From Bacteroidota bacterium (GTDB lineage Bacteria; Bacteroidota; Bacteroidia; Cytophagales; Cyclobacteriaceae), in NCBI GenBank assembly GCA_947470895.1, contig CANIVF010000006.1, positions 40,833 through 104,832 of the forward strand: a stretch of DNA of 64,000 nucleotides. The letters are read 5' to 3'. Below are positions 18,336-27,562 of the stretch, one piece after another. The notes under the pieces were generated by a model. It was not told the origin of the DNA. It was given only the letters and a program-made list of their open reading frames with translations, and made no database searches. The translations under genes were made by a program, and so were the position numbers. Position 1 is the first letter of the stretch; the number at the start of each line of letters is the position of its first letter.

Positions 18336-19259
18336 ATGAATTATACCCTTCACCAGCTACAGGTGTTTTTAAAGGTCACCCAAGCATTAAGTATCACCAA
18401 GGCAGCCGAAGAACTTCATTTGACCCAGCCGGCTGTATCGATTCAGCTAAAAAATTTTCAGACTCAATTTCAAATTCCATTGACTGAGGTAGTCGGAAGG
18501 AAATTATTCGTTACTGAATTTGGGAAGGAGATCGCACTTGCTGCAGAGAATATTTTGAATGAGGTGCAAGCGATCAATCATAAGACCATGGCATTTAAGG
18601 GCCAGCTTACCGGGCGTTTAAAAATATCCTCTGTTTCAACCGGAAAGTATGTGATGCCTTATTTTTTAACAAATTTTCTAAAGCATCATCCCGGCATTGA
18701 GTTGGTTCTTGACGTAACGAATAAAGTGAAGGTGATTGAAAGTCTTGAGAGGAATGAAGTGGATTTTTCTTTAGTGTCCGTTTTACCTGATCAATTGCAG
18801 ATTGAAAAAGTTGAGTTGATGCAAAACAGGCTTTTTTTAGTTTCTAATACGGAGCAAAAATTTAAAGATAAATTATATGATAAGAGCATTTTTAAAGATT
18901 TGCCTTTAATATATCGCGAGTCCGGATCTGGCACACGACATATCATGGAGAAATTCATCAAGCAAAATAATCTGCCTGTCAGGAAAAAAATGGAACTGAC
19001 TACCAACGAAGCCGTGAAGCAGGCGGTCATTGCAGGTTTAGGCTGTTCTATCATGCCGCTGATTGGGATTAAAAACGAATTGAATATTGGTGATTTGCAA
19101 ATTATCCCGGTTAAAGGATTTCCGATCATATCGAATTGGCAACTCATTTGGCTAAAAGGAAAGAACTTATCACCAGCTGCGAGTTCATTTTTGTCATACC
19201 TTAAAAAATCGAAGGCAACAATCATCAAAGACCGCTTTGATTGGTTCGAGCAATATTAA
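18336..19259 (+). CDS. LysR-family transcriptional regulator
   Basis: MNYTLHQLQVFLKVTQALSITKAAEELHLTQPAVSIQLKNFQ HTH; LysR effector domain. Confidence 0.95.
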   Translation: MNYTLHQLQVFLKVTQALSITKAAEELHLTQPAVSIQLKNFQTQFQIPLTEVVGRKLFVTEFGKEIALAAENILNEVQAINHKTMAFKGQLTGRLKISSVSTGKYVMPYFLTNFLKHHPGIELVLDVTNKVKVIESLERNEVDFSLVSVLPDQLQIEKVELMQNRLFLVSNTEQKFKDKLYDKSIFKDLPLIYRESGSGTRHIMEKFIKQNNLPVRKKMELTTNEAVKQAVIAGLGCSIMPLIGIKNELNIGDLQIIPVKGFPIISNWQLIWLKGKNLSPAASSFLSYLKKSKATIIKDRFDWFEQY

Positions 19260-19314
19260 ATTTAATATGTGATTATCGGAATTTGTTTGATCGATATGTT
19301 TTAAATTTCAACCT

Positions 19315-19662
19315 ATGATTATTTATGGTATCAAGAACTGTAACACAGTAAAATCAGCCCTCGATTGGCTGAATAAAAACAAAGTTGAATTCGAGTTTCA
19401 TGATTACAAGAAATCAGGAATTACAGAAGCCAAGCTGAGTGAATGGAGCAAGCAGGTAGGCTGGGAGAGTCTTGTCAATAAACGTGGCACCACCTGGCGC
19501 CAGTTGGATGAGGTAATCCAAAAGAAAGTGACCAATGAGAAAGCTGCGATCGCTCTAATGATGGAGAAGACGAGTGTGATCAAGCGACCCTTGATCGAAA
19601 ATAATCGTAAGGTCCTGTTGTTGGGCTTTGATGAAGCAACGTATAAATTAAAAATGAAGTAG
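19315..19662 (+). CDS. ArsC/Spx-family protein (YffB-like)
   Basis: IYGIKNCNTVKSALDWLNKNKVEFEFHDYKKSGI ... TWRQLDE ... PLIENNRKVLLLGFDE. Confidence 0.9.
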   Translation: MIIYGIKNCNTVKSALDWLNKNKVEFEFHDYKKSGITEAKLSEWSKQVGWESLVNKRGTTWRQLDEVIQKKVTNEKAAIALMMEKTSVIKRPLIENNRKVLLLGFDEATYKLKMK

Positions 19663-19665
19663 GAC

Positions 19666-20310
19666 ATGAGCTTATTCTCATTCTTAAAATCTGATAAACC
19701 GGTATATGTTGATAAAGTCTGGAAAACAAGACCAGTCGCCATGAAGGGTATGATTACGGAGGCATTAAAAACCATTACCCAGAATCAAGTCCCTCTGGTT
19801 GTTTGTTATTTTGAAGATACGATCACCGAAACCATTTCTTTTTTAAAAACCGCAGGTGTACCGTATTTTCATTTGACCAATGATTCACTTACCGAAGCTT
19901 CCAACCAAAGCAATGTTGTATTTGTCTGTGATGCTTCTCTTATTTCTTCGTCAAGCAGGTTAATGGGATTGCTTAATACACTATCATCCGGGAGCAAAAT
20001 TCATTTTTTATTTGCAGGTCATTACCCGCTTCCCACCAAAGAGAATAACTTGATTGAAAAGATTTCTGCCAATCTTTCAGCCGAAATCACATTTTGCTCA
20101 TCTATTGATGACCCATCATTTGAACCTTTCGGAGCCGATCGCATCATGTCGGTACTTGATCAGCTGGGATTAAAAGAAGATGAATGTATTGAACATGCTA
20201 TGGTGACTAGGGCGATGGCGAATGCCAGAGAGAAAATTGAAAGTATGGTGAAATATGAAGTTGTAGCTAAGTCGGAAGAGGAATGGTTCTTAAAAAACAT
20301 TAAAAAATAG
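19666..20310 (+). CDS. Stand-alone protein resembling SecA nucleotide-binding domain 2
   Basis: C-terminus PFGADRIMSVLDQLGLKEDECIEHAMVTRAMANAREKIES closely resembles the post-NBD2 segment of SecA; protein is only 214 aa. Confidence 0.65.
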   Translation: MSLFSFLKSDKPVYVDKVWKTRPVAMKGMITEALKTITQNQVPLVVCYFEDTITETISFLKTAGVPYFHLTNDSLTEASNQSNVVFVCDASLISSSSRLMGLLNTLSSGSKIHFLFAGHYPLPTKENNLIEKISANLSAEITFCSSIDDPSFEPFGADRIMSVLDQLGLKEDECIEHAMVTRAMANAREKIESMVKYEVVAKSEEEWFLKNIKK

Positions 20311-20324
20311 CGAAGCCAGGAAAT

Positions 20325-22691
20325 GTGAAAGCATGGATTAAAAGATATCGGTATTATATTTTCGCTTCGGGTGTTCTTCTGCTCATCGCTTACTATTTCT
20401 CTCTTCCCAAAATTCTTTTTCTTGATCCTTACTCTACCGTTTTAGAAGATCGTGAAGGTAAACTGCTAGGAGCCACGATTGCAGGTGATGGTCAGTGGCG
20501 ATTTCCGGAAGGAAAAGAAGTTCCTACGAAGTTTAAAGAGGCTATTATTTTATTTGAAGACAAACGATTCTTTAATCATCCTGGCTTTGATGTCCTTTCA
20601 TTGGTTAGGGCAACTCAGCAGAATATTAATTCCAGAAAAATCATTAGTGGTGGCAGTACCCTATCGATGCAAGTAATACGACTTGCCAGAAAAAATCAAT
20701 CACGTACTTTTTTTGAAAAGATCATCGAGATAGTTGTTTCCACTCGCCTGGAACTTCGTTATTCAAAGAATGAGATTTTGAGTTTGTATGCTGCGCATGC
20801 TCCATTTGGTGGCAATGTAGTTGGATTAGATGCAGCTTGCTGGCGTTATTTTGGTCGTGATGCCTCTCAACTAACTTGGGCTGACGCAGCCTTGCTGGCG
20901 GTACTTCCAAATAATCCGTCATTAATTCACTTTGGAAAAAATCGCGATCGCTTAAAGAGCAAACGCGATCGGTTGCTGGTGCGTTTGTTGAGTGATGGTA
21001 AAATGGACTCCATTTCATTTGAGCTAGCTAAGGAAGAACCTATCCCGGAAAACCCATTGGCCCTTCCCAAAGAAGCCCCACATTTGTTGAGTCGAATTTC
21101 AAAAGAAGGATTTTCGCAACAACGTGTTCGTTCCACAATCGAAGAAGTGGTGCAAGACAGAGTGAACGATATTGTTGATCAGCATCATCAATCGTTGAAA
21201 GGAAATCAGGTATTTAATGCCGCAGCCATTGTTCTTGAAGTGAGAACGGGGAAGGTGCTGGCTTATGTTGGCAACACCAATTCAGGTCGTGAACATAGTG
21301 AGCAGGTTGATGTAATTATGGCGCGAAGAAGTACGGGCAGCATACTCAAGCCATTTTTATATGCTGCGATGCTGGATGAAGGAAAGTTGTTGCCCGGTAT
21401 GCTGGTACCTGATGTACCCACCACAATCAATGGATTTTCACCAAAGAATTTCTCCAAACAATATGATGGCGCGGTTGCTGCCGATCAGGCATTAATACGG
21501 TCCCTAAATGTTCCTGCGGTTTATGAATTAAAAGAATATCGATATGAAAAGTTTTATGAATTATTGAAACAGATTGGAATCACTACCCTGAATCAACCAG
21601 CCGATCATTATGGTTTATCATTGATATTAGGTGGGGCAGAAGGAACCCTTTGGGATATCACAGGCGCTTATGCTTCTATGGCGCGGACGTTGAATAATTA
21701 TTTTGAATCGCCCGGAAAAAATCGATACGCGCGAAAGGATTTTCATGCTCCTGTTTATCTTGTTTCTGATTCTCTGACTAATGAACTTAACGAGGAGACT
21801 TCTTGGTTAAGTGCTGCCTCTTTGTTCCTGACGTTGGATGTCCTTAAAGAAGTATATAGGCCTGGAGAGGAGACTGGGTGGAGAAACTTTTATAGTTCAA
21901 AGAAAATTGCCTGGAAAACTGGTACCAGTCATGGCTTACGCGATGCCTGGGCGGTTGGTGTTAACGGAGACTATGCCGTAGGGGTTTGGGTTGGCAATGC
22001 TGATGGCGAAGGGCGTCCCGGGCTTACCGGAACTGAATCTGCGGCTCCGATTTTATTTGACATTTTTTCACAACTACCTGGTAATGCTTGGTTTCAAAAA
22101 CCTTTACCTGAATTAGAGAGCATTGTGGTTTGCGTTCAGAGCGGTATGAGAGCTACGGAATTATGTGAAAAAACCGCGGAGATACTTGTTACACGAGCTG
22201 CCTTGGAAGCACCCCCGTGTCGTTACCATCAAAAAATACACATTTCAAAAGACGGCAAATACCGCGTTCATAGCGACTGCGAGCCGATTGGCTTGATGCA
22301 GTCTGTTTCATGGTTTGTATTGCCGCCCGTGCAAGAGTATTTTTTCAAATCGAAGAAATTGAGCTACAAGGCTTTACCATCCTTTAGGAAGGATTGTGAA
22401 AATCCATCTTCCTTGGCCTCGATGGATTTGATCTATCCTAAACTAAATGCGCGTATTTTTATTCCACGTCAACTGGATGGGCAGTTGGGTAGTGCCTTAT
22501 TCGAAGTTGCCCACCATAATTCTCAGGTCACTATTTTTTGGCATATGGACGGAAATTATTTAGGATCGACCAAAGGGATACATCGACTTTCTATTGCTCC
22601 CCAGCCGGGTGGGCACCTACTCACTTTAATTGACGAGTATGGTGAACTATTGGAAAGGAGTTTTTTTGTTACTGATGGTAAATATTTGTGA
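20325..22691 (+). CDS. pbpC: Penicillin-binding protein 1C
   Basis: GT51 motifs (FEDKRFFNHPGFD, ISGGSTLSMQVIRLAR) and transpeptidase motifs (RRSTGSILKPF, KTGTSHGLRDAWAVG), plus BiPBP_C-like tail. GTG start. Confidence 0.93.
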   Translation: MKAWIKRYRYYIFASGVLLLIAYYFSLPKILFLDPYSTVLEDREGKLLGATIAGDGQWRFPEGKEVPTKFKEAIILFEDKRFFNHPGFDVLSLVRATQQNINSRKIISGGSTLSMQVIRLARKNQSRTFFEKIIEIVVSTRLELRYSKNEILSLYAAHAPFGGNVVGLDAACWRYFGRDASQLTWADAALLAVLPNNPSLIHFGKNRDRLKSKRDRLLVRLLSDGKMDSISFELAKEEPIPENPLALPKEAPHLLSRISKEGFSQQRVRSTIEEVVQDRVNDIVDQHHQSLKGNQVFNAAAIVLEVRTGKVLAYVGNTNSGREHSEQVDVIMARRSTGSILKPFLYAAMLDEGKLLPGMLVPDVPTTINGFSPKNFSKQYDGAVAADQALIRSLNVPAVYELKEYRYEKFYELLKQIGITTLNQPADHYGLSLILGGAEGTLWDITGAYASMARTLNNYFESPGKNRYARKDFHAPVYLVSDSLTNELNEETSWLSAASLFLTLDVLKEVYRPGEETGWRNFYSSKKIAWKTGTSHGLRDAWAVGVNGDYAVGVWVGNADGEGRPGLTGTESAAPILFDIFSQLPGNAWFQKPLPELESIVVCVQSGMRATELCEKTAEILVTRAALEAPPCRYHQKIHISKDGKYRVHSDCEPIGLMQSVSWFVLPPVQEYFFKSKKLSYKALPSFRKDCENPSSLASMDLIYPKLNARIFIPRQLDGQLGSALFEVAHHNSQVTIFWHMDGNYLGSTKGIHRLSIAPQPGGHLLTLIDEYGELLERSFFVTDGKYL

Positions 22692-22800
22692 TAGGTTACT
22701 GAAATTTTCTTGAGGGGTTAAAAACTTTATTATCCACACATATCCTAAGTATATTCTTTCTGTTTAACTTTACTTTAGCTTCGAACTCAAACGCTCAATT

Positions 22801-23208
22801 TTGGATAAATTTGTTTTCATTGTCGATGATGATCCGGTGTACCTTAAGTTCATGAAAGAACATTTTAAACAATTGGGCGGGTTTCAAACGGAGATATTTT
22901 TAAAGGGAGATGATGCCATCAAGAAGATCAGAGAACTGAGACCGTATTTGGTAATTCTGGATAATCATCTTGAAGAGCCTAACAAAAGCGGAATCCATTA
23001 CTTAAAGTTGATATCAAAAGTAAAACCTCGCATTCCTGTAATTTATATTACTGCAGACACCGATCCTAGGTTAAGAAAAACGGTGGAAAAAATGGGAGTA
23101 GATAGTTACATTATTAAAGACAGTGCTTTTTTGGTTTATCTGCGCACAGCATTAGATGACATTGCAAACCCTCCCAAGAAAGGCTTGTTGAAAAAAATCT
23201 TTGGATAG
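22801..23208 (+). CDS. Response-regulator receiver domain protein
   Basis: FIVDDDPVYLKFMKEHF ... LVILDNHLEEPNKSGIHYLKLI ... VIYITAD; receiver only, TTG start. Confidence 0.9.
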   Translation: MDKFVFIVDDDPVYLKFMKEHFKQLGGFQTEIFLKGDDAIKKIRELRPYLVILDNHLEEPNKSGIHYLKLISKVKPRIPVIYITADTDPRLRKTVEKMGVDSYIIKDSAFLVYLRTALDDIANPPKKGLLKKIFG

Positions 23209-23318
23209 TTTTTTAGGATTAATTCATTTGTTCCTCTCCTACAGCTTATAGAAATCATTCCAATCCATTTGTCTTTGTATCTTTGATACGTTACTGTTTC
23301 GAATCCAATACGTATCTC

Positions 23319-24650
23319 GTGGAATTAAAGATCAATTTGTCTTTCAGATTTGCTAACCTGACATTGCCTGCTTACTTATCGATGTTATTATTTGCTTTAC
23401 CTACAATTAGTCAGGGGCAGCAACGGTGTGGCACAGTAGAATATAACGATCTGTTAAGAAAGACTAAATACTTTAATGAGACTGATGCTCAATTTGAACA
23501 GTGGTTGAAGGAAAAAATAGTACGACAAAAGGAAGAGGACCAGGCGAAGCGGAAACAAATCATATCCTATAAAATACAAGTAGTTATTCATGTTATTCAT
23601 AATGGTGAGGCAGTTGGCATAGGCACTAACATTCCTGTTGAACAGATTACATCCCAAATAGAGGTACTGAATAAAGATTTCAGAGGGCTCAACAGTGATG
23701 CGATCAATACGCCTGCTGAATTTAAACCGCTAGCCGGAGCAAGTCCCATTGAATTTGTACTGGCTCAAACAGATCCTGCAGGTATGCCAACCACTGGTAT
23801 CAATCGGGTGTTGGGCACTAAATCGGATTATACGATTGCCGACAATACAGAAATCAAAGCGCAGGGCTACTGGCCGGCTGAGAATTATCTCAACATTTGG
23901 GTATGTTATCTAACTGATCGGTTTGCTTTTACCCAGTTTCCCGTATCCACGTTGCGAGGTCTTGACGAATCTCCACAAAGCCGACTTACTGATGGGATGG
24001 TTATTTCTTTTGAAGTTTTCGGTTCATCTGATGATGGAAATTTTCTTCTTAACCCGATTTATAATAAAGGGAGAACAGCCACTCATGAAATGGGACACTT
24101 CTTTGGGTTACGTCACATTTGGGGAGATGAAACAGAATGTAAAGGAACCGACTATGTGGCCGATACACCGCCACAGTCAATACTAACGTTGGGATGTCCT
24201 TCTCACCCTCAGAAAGAATGTCCGGTTGACAATCCTAATAATAAAATGTTTCAGAATTATCTTGACTATACTAATGATGAATGTATGAGCCTATTCACGC
24301 AAGGGCAGGTAGACCGTATGGTGAAGGTGCTCGAAAATAGCCCGCGAAGAGCAAGCCTGCTTTTACCATTGTCACCCAATCAGCATGAAGTTCAGTTTCC
24401 CCAACTATTTTCACCCAACGATGATGGTATTAATGACTTTTGGCTTTGGAAAAATACATTGGATTATGAGGGTTGTAAGCTGATCATCTATAACCGGTTC
24501 GGCAAGGTGGTTTATGAAGTTACTTCGTATAATAATAGTTGGAATGGAAGATCTGATACAGGTCAACCACTAGAAGAAGAAGCTTATTATTACATCGCTC
24601 GGTGTGGCGGCCAGAACGATATCACAGGTGCGGTAAGAATTGTGCGTTAA
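23319..24650 (+). CDS. M43 (pappalysin-like) zinc metalloprotease with T9SS type B C-terminal sorting domain
   Basis: TATHEMGHFFGLRHIWGD (HExxHxxGxxH); C-terminus FSPNDDGINDFWLW...IYNRFGKVVYE...WNGRSDTGQPLEEEAYYYI (gliding-motility C-terminal domain). Start likely GTG 23319, since a TATCTTTG motif sits at 23278-23285. Confidence 0.9.
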   Translation: MELKINLSFRFANLTLPAYLSMLLFALPTISQGQQRCGTVEYNDLLRKTKYFNETDAQFEQWLKEKIVRQKEEDQAKRKQIISYKIQVVIHVIHNGEAVGIGTNIPVEQITSQIEVLNKDFRGLNSDAINTPAEFKPLAGASPIEFVLAQTDPAGMPTTGINRVLGTKSDYTIADNTEIKAQGYWPAENYLNIWVCYLTDRFAFTQFPVSTLRGLDESPQSRLTDGMVISFEVFGSSDDGNFLLNPIYNKGRTATHEMGHFFGLRHIWGDETECKGTDYVADTPPQSILTLGCPSHPQKECPVDNPNNKMFQNYLDYTNDECMSLFTQGQVDRMVKVLENSPRRASLLLPLSPNQHEVQFPQLFSPNDDGINDFWLWKNTLDYEGCKLIIYNRFGKVVYEVTSYNNSWNGRSDTGQPLEEEAYYYIARCGGQNDITGAVRIVR

Positions 24651-24662
24651 ATCAAATTCAGA

Positions 24663-26024
24663 ATGAGAAGAGGGTTAGTCATCTGGTTCTTACTTTTTTT
24701 TTCACTGCTGGCTGCAGGTCAAAACACTCCTGCTATACGTCAATTTTATTTTAATCCTTATTTGTTTAACCCCGCTTTTGCAGGCATCAACGGGTACACA
24801 GAAGTATCTTTATTATATCGGCAGCAGTGGCTGGGTTTTAATAATGCACCATCAGTAAGTGGCTTCACGTTGCAATATCCAACACAAAACAGAGCTTCCT
24901 TTGGTATGAATTTCCTCACTCAGGAAGTAGTAGCCTTACGCACTACATCTACACAGGCAACCTTCGCTTATCGTGTTCCCATTTCGGCTAATCAATTTAT
25001 ATTTTTAGGTTTATCAGCTGTGGTTGGCTTCAATGACCTGAATTTAAATGGTGCAGATTATAGCAATGACCCCGCTATTCTCAATGCAGCCTCCAATACA
25101 TTTTATGGGGATGCCAACTTTGGTTTGGCATATTCTCTGGGAAGTCTTCGTTTAGGCTTCTCTTTCCCTAAGCTTTTAGGACAGCCTTATTTTAGTCCTC
25201 AGGATTTGGTTAACACTCGCTATGCACAGTTAAGAAACCAACTTTATTCAATAAGCTATAAATTTCCTTCGGGCAACTTTTCATTTGAACCGTATGCGCT
25301 CTACAGGATTAACCGCGATCTTCAAAACTGGTGGGAGACTGCTATAGTAGTGTACTTTAAAGAAAAGATATGGACAGGGGCTTCTTATAACAGTGCACAA
25401 GGAATAGGATTTTTTCTTGGTGCGAACATCAAAGAAAAAATTCGGTTTGGCTATAGTTATGAAGTACCCTTGGCAAGCAGCGAATTTATTTCAACCAGTT
25501 CGCACGAAGTGCAATTACAATGGAGACTAGGTAAGAAGCGGATATTTAAATGGGCTGCGCGTTTTGCCGTATCTGACCAACCCATTGTTAAGGCGAATAC
25601 TCCAATAAAGGAAGAGCCTATTATCACGCAGAAAGAAGAATCCCTAGTGATTAATGTTGAACCAGACCAGAAGCCTATTATTACACAACCCAAAGTTGAA
25701 GAGCGTAACGAGACTGTTAAACCCGTTGTGGAAAAGAAAGTGGAGCCGCCTATAGAACAGAAAGGAACTGCCGACCAATTGACACTGGTGCCAGGTTTAT
25801 ATGTTATCACAGGGTCATTCCAAAATTTGGATTTTGCTACTGCCCATCAGAAACATCTTATTGCACTGGGATATGAAAGTGTTAAATCTGGTGTGAATCC
25901 AAAAAACAAACTGTTTTGTGTTTATGTGTTCTCCTCTAACAGCATGCAAGAATCTAAGAAGGCGATGGGTGTTAGCCGCCTAAAGACAGCCACTCGCACT
26001 GCATGGATATTGAGGATTGATTAG
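24663..26024 (+). CDS. PorP/SprF-family T9SS membrane protein with C-terminal SPOR-like domain
   Basis: QFYFNPYLFNPAFAGINGYTEVSLLYRQQWLGFNNAPSVSGFTLQYP; Glu/Pro/Lys-rich linker, then GLYVITGSFQNLDFATAHQKHLIALGYESVKSG...YCVYV-type SPOR region. Confidence 0.88.
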   Translation: MRRGLVIWFLLFFSLLAAGQNTPAIRQFYFNPYLFNPAFAGINGYTEVSLLYRQQWLGFNNAPSVSGFTLQYPTQNRASFGMNFLTQEVVALRTTSTQATFAYRVPISANQFIFLGLSAVVGFNDLNLNGADYSNDPAILNAASNTFYGDANFGLAYSLGSLRLGFSFPKLLGQPYFSPQDLVNTRYAQLRNQLYSISYKFPSGNFSFEPYALYRINRDLQNWWETAIVVYFKEKIWTGASYNSAQGIGFFLGANIKEKIRFGYSYEVPLASSEFISTSSHEVQLQWRLGKKRIFKWAARFAVSDQPIVKANTPIKEEPIITQKEESLVINVEPDQKPIITQPKVEERNETVKPVVEKKVEPPIEQKGTADQLTLVPGLYVITGSFQNLDFATAHQKHLIALGYESVKSGVNPKNKLFCVYVFSSNSMQESKKAMGVSRLKTATRTAWILRID

Positions 26025-26285
26025 ACGAATATCTATAGCGTCATCATTTTTATATACTCTTTGTCATGTGATTGGAGCATCAAGTTTTTAAGAGAGTTTC
26101 TCTACCTATTCAGGCCTATTTTTAACTTCTGATAATTTTATATTAACTTCGATTGGTTTTAATTTTTTTTGAAACCCCAATATTGCACCTCACCTTACCC
26201 AAATAAAATGACACAACAAACTGCTTTACTTTTTGAGTCAACCCTCAAATATCAAATTCGAACAGACACGTTGTAATCAAAGCAT

Positions 26286-27455
26286 ATGAAAAATTTTACT
26301 CTAATCCTGATTGGTATTATTACTTTCTTTCTTTTAGCAACAGGCTCATTATTTTCACAAAACCAGGCTGGCAACGATAATCTTTATTATGTTGTTATCG
26401 GGGCTTTTGCCAATCCAAGAAATGCGGCCGAGTTTATGGAGAGAGCAAAAACTCAAAGTTTGAATGCCCGTTCATCAATATCGGGTCCTCGAAAACTACA
26501 CTATGTATACATTCTTGAAACACCAGATAGAGAAGTGGCTATTACGCAGGTTATGAAGCTACGAAAGGAGCTTACATATTCAGAAACGTGGGTGTATAGG
26601 GGACTACTAGGGTACAATCCCCTGGTTATTGAGTTTGAGAAAAAGGAACTTGTTGAAACAAAAACTAAGCCAGATTCAACTATCGCTGTAACAACAGTAG
26701 TCACCGAAATAATTGAGCCTAAAGTTGAACCAGAAATAGTCAAAGACGGGAGTAAACCTTTCATATTTAGATTAAAGTCAATCGATACCGGACTAGAGGT
26801 AGAGGGGGATATAGATATATTCGATGCGGATATTAAAAAAGGAAGAAAGATAGTTTCCTACAGAGGAAATGATGTGGTGAATGTTAAACCCGTGAACAAA
26901 TCAGGAAACCTGGCAATTGTTTGTGATTTGTTTGGATATCGTAAAATTCAGATCCCAATTAATTTTGACAAGCCTAAAATTGAAGATGCCGTTTCTTTAA
27001 AAGATGGTAACGTAGTAGTCACTTTCGATTTAGTACAACTTAAGAAAGGAGATAAGGTAGTTATGTATAACGTGTACTTCTTTAATCAGACTGCCATCAT
27101 GCGTCCTGAATCCAGTTTTGAAATAGGCGAGCTTCTAAAAATGATGAAGGAAAGGCCTACCACAAAGATCAGAATTCATGGTCATACTAATGGAAATGGA
27201 TTTGGTAAGATAGTAACACTGGGCAATAGCAAAGAGTTCTTTTCATTGTCATCGGACAATGATGAGGATCAGGGTTCTGCTGTTAAATTGTCTGAAGAGC
27301 GAGCTAAGGTTATTAAAACCTATTTGACTAACGCGGGAATTGACGCTAAACGTATGGATGTAAAAGCATGGGGTGGAAAAAAACCTATCTATGATGAGAA
27401 TCATTCTTTAGCTCAAGCCAATGTAAGGGTGGATATTGAGATTTTGGAAGAGTAG
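26286..27455 (+). CDS. OmpA-family protein with N-terminal SPOR-like domain
   Basis: NLYYVVIGAFANPRNAAEFMERAKTQSL near the N-terminus; OmpA C-terminal domain: TTKIRIHGHTNGNG...LSEERAKVIKTYLTNAGIDAKRMDVKAWGGKKPIYDENHSLAQANVRVDIEI. Confidence 0.88.
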   Translation: MKNFTLILIGIITFFLLATGSLFSQNQAGNDNLYYVVIGAFANPRNAAEFMERAKTQSLNARSSISGPRKLHYVYILETPDREVAITQVMKLRKELTYSETWVYRGLLGYNPLVIEFEKKELVETKTKPDSTIAVTTVVTEIIEPKVEPEIVKDGSKPFIFRLKSIDTGLEVEGDIDIFDADIKKGRKIVSYRGNDVVNVKPVNKSGNLAIVCDLFGYRKIQIPINFDKPKIEDAVSLKDGNVVVTFDLVQLKKGDKVVMYNVYFFNQTAIMRPESSFEIGELLKMMKERPTTKIRIHGHTNGNGFGKIVTLGNSKEFFSLSSDNDEDQGSAVKLSEERAKVIKTYLTNAGIDAKRMDVKAWGGKKPIYDENHSLAQANVRVDIEILEE

Positions 27456-27562
27456 TAGTGATCAAATTCAATGAGCATATAGTCAACGATAGGCACTAAA
27501 AAGAAGCTTGGTTCTTCAGAGAAAACCTTTCCGTTCTATAGTCACATCATCATTACCATAAC

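Noticed and set aside
22801-23208. Receiver-only response regulator as partner of the decayed kinase
   Set aside because: About 20 kb away with no linking evidence; orphan receivers are common.
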